DNA of 64,000 nt from Porpolomopsis calyptriformis (lineage: Eukaryota; Basidiomycota; Agaricomycetes; Agaricales; Hygrophoraceae), in NCBI GenBank assembly GCA_951640195.1, contig OX621169.1, positions 2,164,125-2,228,124 of the forward strand, in the 5' to 3' direction. The translations under genes and the position numbers were made by a program. Positions 51,420 through 62,966 of this stretch are shown here, one piece after another. Position 1 is the stretch's first letter. Every line of letters begins with the position of its first letter. The notes under the pieces are model-generated. The model had not been told where the DNA came from. It saw only the letters and a program-made list of their open reading frames with translations, and made no database searches.

Positions 51420-53060
51420 ATGGGGGGGGTATATCTCCAACTTATCACAGAGCTCTTTAAAAATCAGGATTTTATGTTCAATCGATAGCACTAGTGTCAC
51501 AGATACTGGGAATACAAAAATCCTGATTTATAGACCATTTGGGGTACCGCAATAAGCTATATAAGGGGTATGGGGGGGTATATCTCCAACTTATCACAGA
51601 GCTCTTTAAAAATTGGGATTTCATGTTCAATCGATAGCAGTAGTGTCATAGAGGCTTGGAATAACAAAATCCTGATTTATAGGCAGAATAATGTACCGCA
51701 ATAAGCCATATAAGGGGTATAGGGGGGTATATCTCCAACGTATCACAGAGCTCTTTAACAATCTGGGTTTTATATTCAATCAATAGCCCCAGTGTCATAA
51801 AGGTGGGGAATACAAAAATCCTAAGTTATGGACCATTTGGGGTACCGCAATCAGTTATATAAGGGGTATGGGGGGGTATATCTCCAACTTATTACAGACA
51901 TCTTTAAACATCATGATTTCATGTTCAATCAATAGCACTAGTGTCATAGATGCTCGGAATAACAACATATGGATAGAATAAGGCACTCCAATAAGGTATA
52001 TAAAGGGTATGAGGGAGTATATCTCCAACTTATCACAGACCTCTTTAAACATCACAATTTCATGTTCAATCAATAGCACCAGTGTGATAGATGCTCGGAA
52101 TAACAATATATGGTCAGAATGAGGTACTGCAATAAGCTATATAAGGGGTATGGGGGAGTATATCTCCAACTTATCACAGACCTCTTTAAACATCACAATT
52201 TCATGTTCAATCAATAGCACCAGTGTTACAGATGCTTGGAATGACAATATATGGACAGAATGAGGCACTGCAATAAGCTATATAAGGGGTATGGGGGGTA
52301 TATCTCTAACTTATCACAGAGCTCTCTGAGCATCAGGATTTCATGTTCAATCAATAGCGCCAGTGTTACAAATATTGGTAATAGTCCAATCATCATGTGT
52401 AGATAGACTGGGGTGCCGCAAGAAGTATACAGGAGGTAGGGAGGGGTATACCTTCAAGTTATCACAGAGCTCTCTGAGCATCAGGATTTCATGTTCAATC
52501 AATAGCATCAGTGTTACAAACATTGGGAATAGTCTAATCCTCATGTATGAATTGACTAAGGTGCTGCAATAAGTATATAAGATATCATGGGGTGGTATAC
52601 CTTTAACTTATCAGAGAGCTCTCTAAGCACTGGGATTTTATGTTAAATCAATAGCATTAGTGTTACAAAGGTCAGGAGTAGTCTAATCCTCATGTGTGGA
52701 ATGATTGGGGTATAGTATGTAAGAAGTATCGGATGATATACCTTCAACTTATCACAGAGCTCTCCGAGTATCAGGATTTTATGTTCAATCAATAGCATGA
52801 GTATTACAAAGGTTAGGAATAGTCCAATCATCATGTGTGGATTAACTGGGGTGCCGCAATAAGTATACAAGAGGTATGGGAGGGTATACCTTCAACTTAT
52901 CAGAGAGCCCTCTAAGCATCGGGATTTTATGTTCAATCAATAGCATTGGTGCTACAAACATCGGGAGTAGTCCAATCCTCATGTGCGGAATAATTGGGGT
53001 ACCGTAATTAGCATGCAAGAGGTATCAGAGGTTATACCTTCAACTTCTCACCGAGCTCTC
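51420..53060 (-). repeat. array of ~12 diverged ~145-bp repeats (proximal copy)
   Basis: Marker words such as TATATCTCCAACTTATCACAG (or TATACCTTCAACTTATCACAG) and TTCATGTTCAATCAATAGCA recur every ~140-150 bp. On the minus strand each unit can encode a peptide like LLIEHEILMLRELCDKLK followed by a variable hydrophobic stretch, and some neighbouring units are joined in one frame. GTATACC just after the KLK codons could also be a splice donor, so the units might be repeated exons. Whether it is expressed is unknown. Confidence 0.8.
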
Positions 53061-53217
53061 TAACCATCAGCATGTTATGTTCAATCAATAGCATTAGTGT
53101 GATAACATCCCAGAATAACCACATCCCCATGGGCAGACTGATTGGGGTACCACAATGAGCAGTGTAACGCATATAGGTAGAATAGACCTGTAAATATATA
53201 ATCTTCAAATTGATACA

Positions 53218-53770
53218 TTAGCTACTAGATTGCTCTGATCCTGGCTCATCTGTGTACTCTAATGAATCGGAATCTGAATCAGACTCTAAATCTGCCCGTT
53301 CCCTAGCAGTCTTGACTCTTGACTGAGTTCTACCTACTATATGTCTTCCTGAACCTGAATCTTCTCTCTCCGCATCTTTCCTAGCAGCGTTCATTCTTGA
53401 CCGAGTCATCCGCACACCACTCACCCCCTTTCTTCCCTCGTCTTTCTGGGCAGCCTTGGCCTTTGAGTGAGTAACCCTAACCTGTTGCTCTTTCCCGCTC
53501 TCTGAACCTGAAGGATTGTTGTCTGGTTGACCATCCTCTAAAAATGCTTTCTGTCTCACAGGAGGCTTTTGTTTTTGGTAGATTTTGGCAGACTTTCGGC
53601 TCCAAATAGGTGGTTTTATCGATCTCCCCAAGGTTTCATCTAGTCATCTCTGAAGTATATTCTTTGAAGCATGAGGCCTTTTTAGGACCTGAGTTCGTCA
53701 ACGTGCAGCCACCTCTTTCCCGATTTCTTCAATCTGATAGAACTTTGAATTCGAAATAAAGTTGATCTTG
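53218..53770 (-). pseudogene. truncated duplicate of the C-terminal half of the 56032-56838 ORF
   Basis: The minus-strand frame encodes the same basic, Ser/Arg/Lys-rich C-terminus (RVTHSKAKAAQKDEGRKG; EYTDEPGSEQSSS) as the distal copy. It lacks the first ~90 residues because the duplication boundary at 53779 cuts it. It carries a short insertion (FLEDGQP) absent from the distal copy, and a frame break or stop near 53640. Confidence 0.75.
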
Positions 53771-53778
53771 CCTGATTT

Positions 53779-56572
53779 CAGGGACCCATTATCAACAAAA
53801 TGACCAAAATGCTGGCACAAAATTAATTCAAAATTCTTTGGGGGATCGTTAGGGCATCCCAATACAATCAGTTTAAGCCATAAATTAAAAAAATCGGCGG
53901 TCCCATTCTTGAGATATATGTAAAATACTCCATTTATACCATTATGCAGCCCAGCTATTGTATTGCACTCTATAAATCACAATTTCATGTCCATTCAATA
54001 GGCACAGTGAACTAATGGTGGGCCCACCCAAAATTCCGATTTTTAGAGCATTTGGTATGTCGTGGTGGAAGATAGTAACAGTTTAGGAGGAGGCATAGGT
54101 ATAAGTAGCTATAGACTGCTCTAAAAATCGGGGTTTTATATTCAATCGATAGCCCCAGTGTCATAGAGGTGGGGAATACAACAATCCCGATTTATGGACC
54201 ATTTGGGGTACCGCAATCAGTGATATAAGGGGTATGGGGGGGTATATCTCCAACTTATCACAGAGCTCTTTAAAAATCAGGATTTTATGTTCAATCGATA
54301 GCACTAGTGTCACAGATACTGGGAATACAAAAATCCTGATTTATAGACCATTTGGGGTACCGCAATAAGCTATATAAGGGGTATGGGGGGGTATATCTCC
54401 AACTTATCACAGAGCTCTTTAAAAATTGGGATTTCATGTTCAATCGATAGCAGTAGTGTCATAGAGGCTCGGAATAACAAAATCCTGATTTATAGGTAGA
54501 ATAATGTACCACAATAAGCCATATAAGGGGTATGGGGGGGTATATCTCCAACTTATTACAGAGGTCTTTAAAAACCTGGGTTTTATATTCAATCAATAGC
54601 CCCAGTGTCATAGAGGTGGGGAATACAAAAATCCTAAGTTATAGACCATTTGGAGTACTGCAATCAGTTATATAAGGGGTATGGGGGGGTATATCTCCAA
54701 CTTATTACAGACATCTTTAAACATCATAATTTCATGTTCAATCAATAGCACTAGTGTCATAGATGCTCGGAATAACAATATATGGGTAGAATAAGGCACT
54801 CCAATAAGGTATATAAAGGGTATGAGGGAGTATATCTCCAACTTATCACAGACCTCTTTAAACATCACAATTTCATGTTCAATCAATAGCACCAGTGTTA
54901 TAGATGCTCGGAATAACAATATATGGTCAGAATGAGGTACTGCAATAAGCTATATAAGGGGTATGGGGGAGTATATCTCCAACTTATCACAGACCTCTTT
55001 AAACATCACAATTTCATGTTCAATCAATAGCACCAGTGTTACAGATGCTCGGAATGACAATATATGGACAGAATGAGGCACTGCAATAAGCTATATAAGG
55101 GGTATAGGGGGGTATATCTCTAACTTATCACAGAGCTCTCTGAGCATCAGGATTTCATGTTCAATCAATAGCACCTGTGTTACAAACATTGGGAATAGTC
55201 CAATCATCATGTGTAGATAGACTGGGGTGCCGCAAGAAGTATACAGGAGGTAGGGGGGGGTATACCTTCAAGTTATCACAGAGCTCTCTGAGCATCAGGA
55301 TTTCATGTTCAATCAATAGCATCAGTGTTATAAACATTGGGAATAGTCTAATCCTCGTGTATGGATTGACTAGGGTGCCGCAATAAGTATATAAGATATC
55401 ATGGGGTGGTATACCTTTAACTTATCAGAGAGCTCTCTAATCATCGGGATTTTATGTTAAATCAACAGCATTAGTGTTACAAAGGTCAGGAGTAGTCTAA
55501 TCCTCATGTGTGGAATGATTGGGGTATAGTATGTAAGAAGTATCGGATGATATACCTTCAACTTATCACAGAGCTCTCCGAGTATCAGGATTTTATGTTC
55601 AATCAATAGCATGAGTATTACAAAGGTTAGGAATAGTTCAATCATCATGTGTGGATTAACTAGGGTGCCGCAATAAGTATACAACAGGTATGGGAGGGTA
55701 TACCTTCAACTTATCAGAGAGCCCTCTAAGCATCAGGATTTTATGTTCAATCAATAGCATTGGTGCTACAAACATCAGGAGTAGTCCAATCCTCATGTGC
55801 GGAATAATTGGGGTACCGTAATTAGCATGCAAGAGGTATCAGAGGTTATACCTTCAACTTCTCACCGAGCTCTCTAACCATCAGCATGTTATGTTCAATC
55901 AATAGCATTAGTGTGATAACATCCCAGAATAACCACATCCCCATGGGCAGACTGATTGGGGTACCACAATGAGCAGTGTAATACATATAGGTAGAATAGA
56001 CCTGTGAATATATAATCTTCAAATCGATACATTAGCTACTAGATTGCTCTGATCCTGGCTCATCTGTGTACTCTAATGAATCGGAATCGGAATCAGACTC
56101 TAAATCTGCCCATTCCCTAGCAGCCTTGACTCTTGACTGAGATCTACCTACTATATGTCTTCCTGAACCTGAATCTTCTCTCTCCGCATCTTTCCTAGCA
56201 GCGTTCATTCTTGACCGAGTTATCCGCACACCACTCACCCCCTTTCTTCCCTCGTCTTTCTGGGCAGCCTTGGCCTTTGAGCGAGTAACCCTAACCTGTT
56301 GCTCTTTCCCGCTCTCTGAACCTGAAGGATTGTTGTCTGCTTTCCGTCTCACAGGAGGCTTTTGTTTTTGGTAGATTTTGGCAGACTTTCGGCTCCGAAT
56401 AGGTGGTTTTATCAATCTCCCCAAGGTTTCATCTAGTCGTCTCTGAAGTATATTCTTTGAAGCATGAGGCCTTTTTAGGACCTGAGTTCGTGGACGCGCA
56501 GCCACCTCTTTCCCAATTTCTTCAATCCGATAGAACTTTGAATTCGAAATAAAGTTGATCTTGCCTGATTTC
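53779..56572. repeat. distal copy of the ~2.8-kb direct tandem duplication
   Basis: Homologous base for base to 50951-53778. Its telomere-side end (TTGCCTGATTTCA, about 56562-56573) continues into the unique part of the minus-strand gene. The distal copy is therefore the one connected to the full gene, and the proximal copy looks derived. Confidence 0.9.
54235..55890 (-). repeat. array of ~12 diverged ~145-bp repeats (distal copy)
   Basis: Same array as at 51420-53060 within the second duplication unit, with the same order of variant units. It lies just downstream (in transcription sense) of the 268-codon minus-strand ORF. Confidence 0.8.
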
Positions 56573-56838
56573 ATCCCCCATATGACTTGTTTCCCCTTTT
56601 TATTCGATAGGCCACCTACAGGAAGGCATTGTAACTGGCCAAATATATTGTCCAATTCACGGCAGAGCTGATCACCTTCATCCATATCCCAATCCACAAG
56701 ATATTGGTGGTAAGTGGAGATATATCCTCCAGGCTGGGTGTATGGTTTCCAGACTGAATTCTCTGGGATCTGGATAGTTTGTTCAGGGAAGAAGGTTGCC
56801 CGACGTGCTGAAAATGATAGATCATGGGAGTGACTCAA
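56032..56838 (-). CDS. basic Ser/Arg/Lys-rich ORF, likely the 3' part of the large subtelomeric gene
   Basis: 268 codons are open. The first ~100 residues include FFPEQTIQIPENSVWKPYTQ and VDWDMDEGDQLCRELDNIFG. The rest is highly basic with three degenerate repeats of the form VRVTRSKAKAAQKDE / VRITRSRMNAARKDAE / SQSRVKAAREWADLE, ending in an acidic Ser tail (SDSDSLEYTDE). The apparent first codon is TTG and a TAA lies just upstream, so this is probably an exon or readthrough part rather than an independent gene; the preceding ORF ends 40 bp away. The repeats look like chromatin- or nucleic-acid-binding basic modules. No family was recognised. Confidence 0.5.
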   Translation of the reverse strand: MSHSHDLSFSARRATFFPEQTIQIPENSVWKPYTQPGGYISTYHQYLVDWDMDEGDQLCRELDNIFGQLQCLPVGGLSNKKGKQVIWGMKSGKINFISNSKFYRIEEIGKEVAARPRTQVLKRPHASKNILQRRLDETLGRLIKPPIRSRKSAKIYQKQKPPVRRKADNNPSGSESGKEQQVRVTRSKAKAAQKDEGRKGVSGVRITRSRMNAARKDAEREDSGSGRHIVGRSQSRVKAAREWADLESDSDSDSLEYTDEPGSEQSSS

Positions 56839-56877
56839 AGGAAGCTTTCCTTTAAGGCCACAGCTCGAAGGAAGGAA

Positions 56878-59800
56878 TCAGCAATGGTCAATGCCTATGA
56901 TATGCTGAATCGCAGGTACCGTCCAAGTCTCCATTGCTTCCTGAACTGTGGTTGGCTTGGGTAAAACACCTGCTGATGCAAACTGCTCTGCCAGACTTAG
57001 CCACAGCTGATGCATGAACTCAACAAACAACAGCTTTGTGTAAAGCAGTTCAGGAGCTTCCCAGTCATCATCCAACCTCCATTCCCTAAGGAAAATCTCT
57101 GGCTCGGTTTCCAACAGTTTCTGAATTCTTGACCAAGATGGATCGGGACCCCAAGGGCACGCATCTTGCTGATACATTTGAATAAGGTGATATGGCTGGT
57201 TGGCTTGAGTTGCCTGTGGCTTCTTCAAGGACTGTCCATACGCTTGGATAACCTCAGCTGGATCCTCCTCTGGTAGTTCTCTTAGAGATAGCACTCCTTT
57301 CTTCAACTTGAGGTCGTGAAGAAAGAACATTCCGAACCTCCACATTATCGAACTGAAACGAAGGTCTCGCAACACATCATTCAAGAATGTGTGCTTTATC
57401 CTTGGCGTGACCATGGTGTGCTTAATCAGGTGGATGATAAGCGTAGCCATCATTCCATAGTTGCTTGGTCGATTTCGTGAAAGGTGTAGTTGGACGTTTT
57501 GAAACTCTGCTAGCCTTCTTGCCAACAACTTGAAAAAGAGGCTCGACTTGATCCAAATGATAGGGTCAGACGACATATAGTCTTGTGCCTGGCAATCATT
57601 AGACATTTCTAGTTTGCAGTTATTTCGCTGCTTACCTTTTCAGATGCTACATCAAGAAGCTTTATAATGGCTAACCCACTCCCTCTAACTTCTTCTCTAA
57701 CGCCGAATGACTGGATTTGAGAAGATTGAAACAGCTTTTTCCAGTGATCACAGCTAGTCATGAATCGGTCATTTGTCTTGACTGCATCACAGTCATCACA
57801 TAGGTAGTTCGTTTGGCCAGGAAGTCGCACCACCTCAAAGCAAAGGTTGTAGCTGGATCGGAAGCAAAGGTGTACAAGCCGACTTTTCTTCAACTTGGTT
57901 TCAGCCTGTCTCCCTCCATAAGCTCCAAACATGGCAGTATAATGGGTCATTCCTTTTTTCATCCCCATAAGGTCGTACGAGTCGTCGATCCTATCTAACC
58001 TCCACAGCCCTACCAATGGCTCCTGATCCTCCCTAGAAGGAGGATGGTATGAAATCCCAAGATCAAGCAAGAGTTCTCCATGCGATCGGTCCTTCATATA
58101 ATCCCAGTCCATGTTAGGAATCATCGAACAGAGTGCCTGATATATATTCTCGGTTGGGTGGTGCTGCTTAGAGAGCAGTTTGATACCTCGAGCATCTACA
58201 ACAAAGAAAAAGGACCCGAATCGGCCTAGGAGATCGGGCTGGTTATTTATGATGTCGCAGAGAGTGGTTCGCATGGAAGAAAATGCTTCAGGTGTGAGGG
58301 GAATGGTCTTGGTCGTACGTCTTGTCCCTATTTTCCATTGGAGATTACTGACGCTTGTAGGAAGATACTCCATAATTCCGGTGTAGTTGGCTAAAACCAC
58401 TGGCAGAGCAGGCATGATCACTTGTGAGAACCACAACTCCTGTACCTCCCTTGGCATCAGAGTAGTCATTCTATGCGTTCCTGGGTCTTTCCTAATCATA
58501 CGAGGGAAGAAGACGTAGGTGTTAAATTGGCCTGATCCTTGACCCATCTGCCCGAAATGGGTATGTGGCAAGGCACTAAGTGGATACCTTTTAGACCTCT
58601 GCCTAGGATTTCGAGTGGTAGGTGGTTGTAGAACCTGGACATAGACATGATTGTTGACAGAGAATGGAGGTTTGTCATCTAACAGTGGAAGAAGGTGAAT
58701 ATTGATTGGACCAATGAACTGTGGTTTATGCGTGACCCATATGACGCTGTCGATATCCACCGACACTGACACTTCTTCATCGTCCAGGTTTACTCTATCC
58801 TTCTCCAAGTCGAAGTAGATGAATTTGTTGTTGCGTGCTTTACCTTTTACAAACACACCCTGGCTCTCTGATGTCCCTTCCACCCCTCCCGCCTCATCCA
58901 ACATATCCTGAGCACCCATCATAGTCACATCTGGGTTGTCCATAGCTGGTAGGGAATTCGGCACCTCAGAAGAATGAGAAGATAACGAGGATGGGTATGC
59001 AACTGGAGATGATGGTAAACATCCACTTGCTTGATCACTTGAATCCCAGTGTGGAAGAAGGTGGTCATTGAGGAGAACCGGTTCCTGGTTATTGAACATA
59101 GAGAAAAAATCGGCCTGCAACCTATAGCCTCTATCCCTCCAGATACTCCAGTGCTTGCCCAATACAAGCATTCCATTGGTGTCAAAGGTCCACGTGTTTG
59201 GAATGATATCAGCTTGATCCTCGGAGCAAACCAACATAGCTGATTCGTAGTCATCAAAAGGCCGCTCATCAACGCTTGTTGCTAATGCTTCTTCACCCCC
59301 ATTCCCATTTAGCTCAACCTCTGGAAGTTGGATTTCAGGTAGAGACCTTCTGGAAGGCTGAGGTGGTAGGTTGATTACAATGGAATCATCATCGTTGTCA
59401 TCATTGTCATTGTCATTGTCATCATCATTGTGATTGTTGTCGTCATTGCTGGCATTGCCATCCTTGTCGTGACTATCCAGAAGATGGCCTAGTTGATTAA
59501 TATAGGTAGCCTCTTTAGATTGATTATCACAGGTAATCGGAATGAGATAATACTCACACTTCATACGAGCAGTTGCAAGCGCAAGTGCTATTACCTCGAA
59601 ACGCTTGAATTTTAAAAGCCCAGCCTTCATATCATTCACAACCTCAGAATTGGGTTCCATGGAATACCGAAGCAGGGTCTGAGTCTTGTTCCAGAAGTCA
59701 TATGATTTTTGTACAGTTTGAAGCACAGTGAGAAATATTCTCTCTCGCATCGCATGAACACATTGCAATTTGGGTGCAAGTGGGTGTTGGTTAATGTCTG

Positions 59801-61399
59801 TGGAATACATCCAACCATTATCAAAGATTTCTTGGCAAAGCGATGCCATCCAGGAACCAGTGTCGGCCTCACTCTGTTGAAATATGTATATGAATATGCT
59901 TCTTCTGTATAGAAACGAGATTTTCACTGTATTCCAATTCGGTTCGATTACTTGGGGACCTCGCTCATCCAACTCACTACCCAGGATCCACCCAAACACA
60001 TTAGCAATAGCCCTCCAATAGTAGTTGCCATTCCACTCCATCCAATCTGAGTACATATTGGTTTCGAGTGGAGCTCCATGGCTAAAAACAAGAACCTTCT
60101 CCTGCTGGTAATCAAATAAAGCTAGCCTTTGGGTTGCAGAAGATTGCCATGATAGTGGAGGGAAAAATAACACAGGCTTTTTCGGGATAGCAACGTGAGG
60201 TGGAAGAAGGAGAGTTTTATGGATTTCGGTAGACAGGATGTCTTCTTCTTCTCTTATTACCCTGCTCACCGTTTCCGAGTCTAGATAGTAGGAATATCTC
60301 TGAGATGGCATCTGGGGTTGAATGGACATATACCATGATTTCAAAAGGTAAATTTCTATGACCGCGTGATCCAGGTGGTTTCCAGGCTTAGCAGATCCCA
60401 ATGATTGACAAGCTGAAGCCCATATCCTTGGATCTGCTAGCTTCGTGTCTAATATCCTTGATGAGTCTAATCACCACCAATAATATAAGAACATACCTAT
60501 AAAAAGCTCTTGCTCAGATCGTGGTAGATTCAATCGAATGGCATTTTTTGCTAGTAAATGAGAATGAGCGCTGTCACTTTCACTGGATCCAATGAAATCT
60601 GATCCGTTATTGCTAGCTGGCGACGATGATCGGCTTGTTGAGCTTCTAAAAGTTTAGTATTTAACCTAACATTTCGAATGATAGATTTATTCACCGGTGT
60701 CTGGTTTCAAATCGCGAGTTGTTCCTTCTAATATCCACTGAAGGCTCTGAAGGAGAGCTATAATCACTAAACCTAACCAGTATTAATACGCAAGTATCTT
60801 ATGATTTCTCTTAAAATACATACCATGCTTTCGCCACCTGGAAAATAAATAAATGTAAGTTATTATTGTCATAGGTTAATTGAGACATACAGCGTCATTA
60901 TCCTTTCTACTTATTGCGTTTTGGACCCTTGAAGGACCTGGCTGGGGACCTAAGGGAGCCAATGGAGGTATCGATATATATTGCTGATCCGAATTCTGGA
61001 TGTTAAGATGATTTAGGCTAATTAACGTTGTCTGTAATAATGTGAGCACTTTAACCTTGAAAACAGATATACACTTACTGAGTATACTGGCTTTTTGTTG
61101 ATTAATATATGTTTTTTGGAAGGCATATGTTTTTCTCCTAGCATCGGTATTGGCATTGGCATCTTCTCTGCACAAGGCATATTCAGGATATTACGTATAT
61201 CACTATCATCTGAACCACTAGAAGTCGAATCCCCTTCCTGGTTTATTATGGTTTTATTAGCCTCGTAATGATTTAATTGTGTGAATCGAATTAGATACAT
61301 AACTACTAGGGATAGGCTTACCTTGGCTAGTGAGGACATAGCTATGATCCTATCTATATCACTGTCATAATCTGCACCTTCATTTGCCTGGTTTGCCAT
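56878..61399 (-). CDS. large multi-exon subtelomeric gene of unknown function
   Basis: The ATG at 61399 (MANQANEGADYDSDIDRIIA) is followed by short exons (for example DSTSSGSDDSDIRNILNMPC and YISIPPLAPLGPQPGPSRVQ). RSEQELFI then joins, over a 60500-60450 intron, to DTKLADPRIWASACQSLGS and an exon of ~940 codons running to 57647. A 47-nt intron then leads, in phase, to a last ~240-codon segment. Visible features are an Asp/Asn-rich acidic stretch near 59390-59460, VLFFPPLSWQSSATQRLALF with FQQSEADTGSWMASLCQEI (faintly like an inactive Ulp1-type protease), and a CDDCDAVKTNDRF Cys pair near the end of the long exon. The total is roughly 1,400 residues. No confident family. Codon use is more AT-rich than in the genes left of 49.5 kb. 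Confidence 0.6.
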
Positions 61400-61528
61400 A
61401 TTGGAGGTTAAGATCGAGAGCTATGTTTGTGCAATAGTCGAGACAAAGTGTATCTACATTCACGTGACATATATATAGCTGTGGGAATATAATACGAATA
61501 ATCAACATTGGTCCGTAGATTTATTATT
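61400..61528. promoter_or_regulatory. 129-bp divergent promoter between the large gene and the zinc-finger gene
   Basis: Opposite start codons at 61399 (minus) and 61529 (plus). The interval is AT-rich with TATATATAGC near 61469-61478, which could serve as a TATA-like element. No other site is claimed. Confidence 0.45.
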
Positions 61529-62894
61529 ATGGCACCTACAACCAAGGAAAAACAATGGAAATCTGCAAAAGTCGTAGAATACCTCGAGGTTCCTAATCCA
61601 AATGATGGTGAGATATCACCTATGCCTTGTTCTATTTGTTCCGAATCAAAACTTTATAGGCTCTCCTTGCAAATTCGTTAAGAATGACTTGTAAGTGTTT
61701 ATCGATAATGCTTGAATAGTAGTCATTTGATTATTTCCCTCAAACACAGCTGCCTCATCCGTCACCTTGGCCTCCATGCAAAGGAAGAAAATAATATTAT
61801 AATGGACGACTACTGGAAAGGTTTGATCCTACAAATAAGAAAAACTACTAAGGTGATACACCTGCTCAAGCTACCCTACCCAATGTTGACAATGTGCTTT
61901 AGAACAAGTATCTTGCTAAGGTTTCATGGATGTATACAGCCAAGCAGTTGTTGGAGAGAAGTGATGTTAAGGCTGATACTAAAAGGTTGCATCTCAAAAC
62001 CTACTCCTTCTCCTGTCACTCTATGTTCTTCTTACTCTTGACAGGTATATAAACACATTTGGAAAGCAAGAGCTGTGTGGCTCTGATTCTACAGATATCA
62101 TTGATGCGCAAGCCTTGGAAGGTGAGGGTTATTATATCGAGAAGCAGATATAAAAGAATGAACTGAACTGAACTGAAAATTAAACTGTAGATACAATCGA
62201 CATTGTTATTATTAAAAATCAGATTGAAGATCAACCTCCAGTAACCGCGTATTACATGCGGTAAGCTTGACGATAATACCAACCCATCTATTATACTAAA
62301 ATTTCTATTAGATACTTCTGGGATGGGCATAGGCAGGCATTGAAGGTGCATTCATTGAACTAAACATATACCCTGTAGTAATCTATTGGGTGGTAGGGCG
62401 AGCCAGAAATATGTGGCGCAACTCACTGTTATTCACTTTGGTCCCCCGATACAGAGGAACAACGCTACTGCTGGTCCTGCAAAAGATGGTCCCATCTTAC
62501 TTGCCTAGGAACCCCTGCCAACATTACCCAGCAGCAGTATCTTAACAATCTCTATGCTATAGAGAAGTTTGCCGACACCCCAAAAATTATACTTCAAGTT
62601 GCTTTCCAACCCACAGCTAGGGGAGGTCTCACTTATTTTACAGCCGGAAATATTAGGATCGTGAACAAGGCTAGAAAGTTGCTTTCTTCACAGGAACGCA
62701 GTGTCGTCCAAGCCTCTGGATGGATAGCTGCTCACCTCATTGAGGAGTCTCGGTTAAATATGATAGACACTGACTGGGAAAACTGGCTTGAGGCAGAATT
62801 CGGCATAGATAACACAGACTCTTATGAGCCATTAGTCGTTACAGACCAAACATACTATACTTGCCCTCGGTGTAGCTCAGATTTGCTTATTTGA
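61529..62894 (+). CDS. PHD-finger-like Cys/His protein, multi-exon
   Basis: The ATG at 61529 opens MAPTTKEKQWKSAKVVEYLE. Later exon pieces include a possible Cys/His segment (LIRHLGLHAKEEN, about 61750-61790), MYTAKQLLERSDVKADTKRL and DTIDIVIIKNQIEDQPPVTA. From about 62404 a long frame gives ICGATHC, YCWSCKRWSHLTC and, ~100 residues later, YTCPRC before the stop at 62894. The C..C, CxxC, HxxC, CxxC order matches a PHD-type C4HC3 finger with a long insertion, as in chromatin readers. Early exon joins are uncertain and some may be broken. It sits directly upstream of the sirtuin in the same orientation. Confidence 0.45.
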
Positions 62895-62966
62895 TACCTT
62901 ACCATTCTTCTAGCTTATCTAATACCTACTATCCTTCACCGTGTTACTGCTAAAAACTCAGCTATT

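Larger units (their letters stand above)
50951..53778. repeat. proximal copy of a ~2.8-kb direct tandem duplication
   Basis: Begins CAGGGACCCATTATCA and is near identical to 53779-56572 along its whole length, differing by scattered substitutions and small indels (for example extra bases near 53521-53545). It ends at GATTT, directly followed by the next copy's CAGGGACCC. It contains a ~145-bp repeat array and a truncated copy of the downstream gene's 3' end. Confidence 0.9.

Noticed and set aside
53218..53631. Independent small gene encoding a basic protein
   Set aside because: It is the cut-off duplicate of the 56032-56838 ORF, bounded by the tandem-duplication junction.
51420..55890. Regularly spaced repeats resembling a CRISPR array
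   Set aside because: Units are ~145 bp, diverged along their whole length and in a eukaryotic subtelomere. There are no short identical repeats with unique spacers.
50951..56572. LTR retrotransposon flanked by two long terminal repeats
   Set aside because: The two copies are directly adjacent with no internal gag/pol region between them. This is a tandem duplication.
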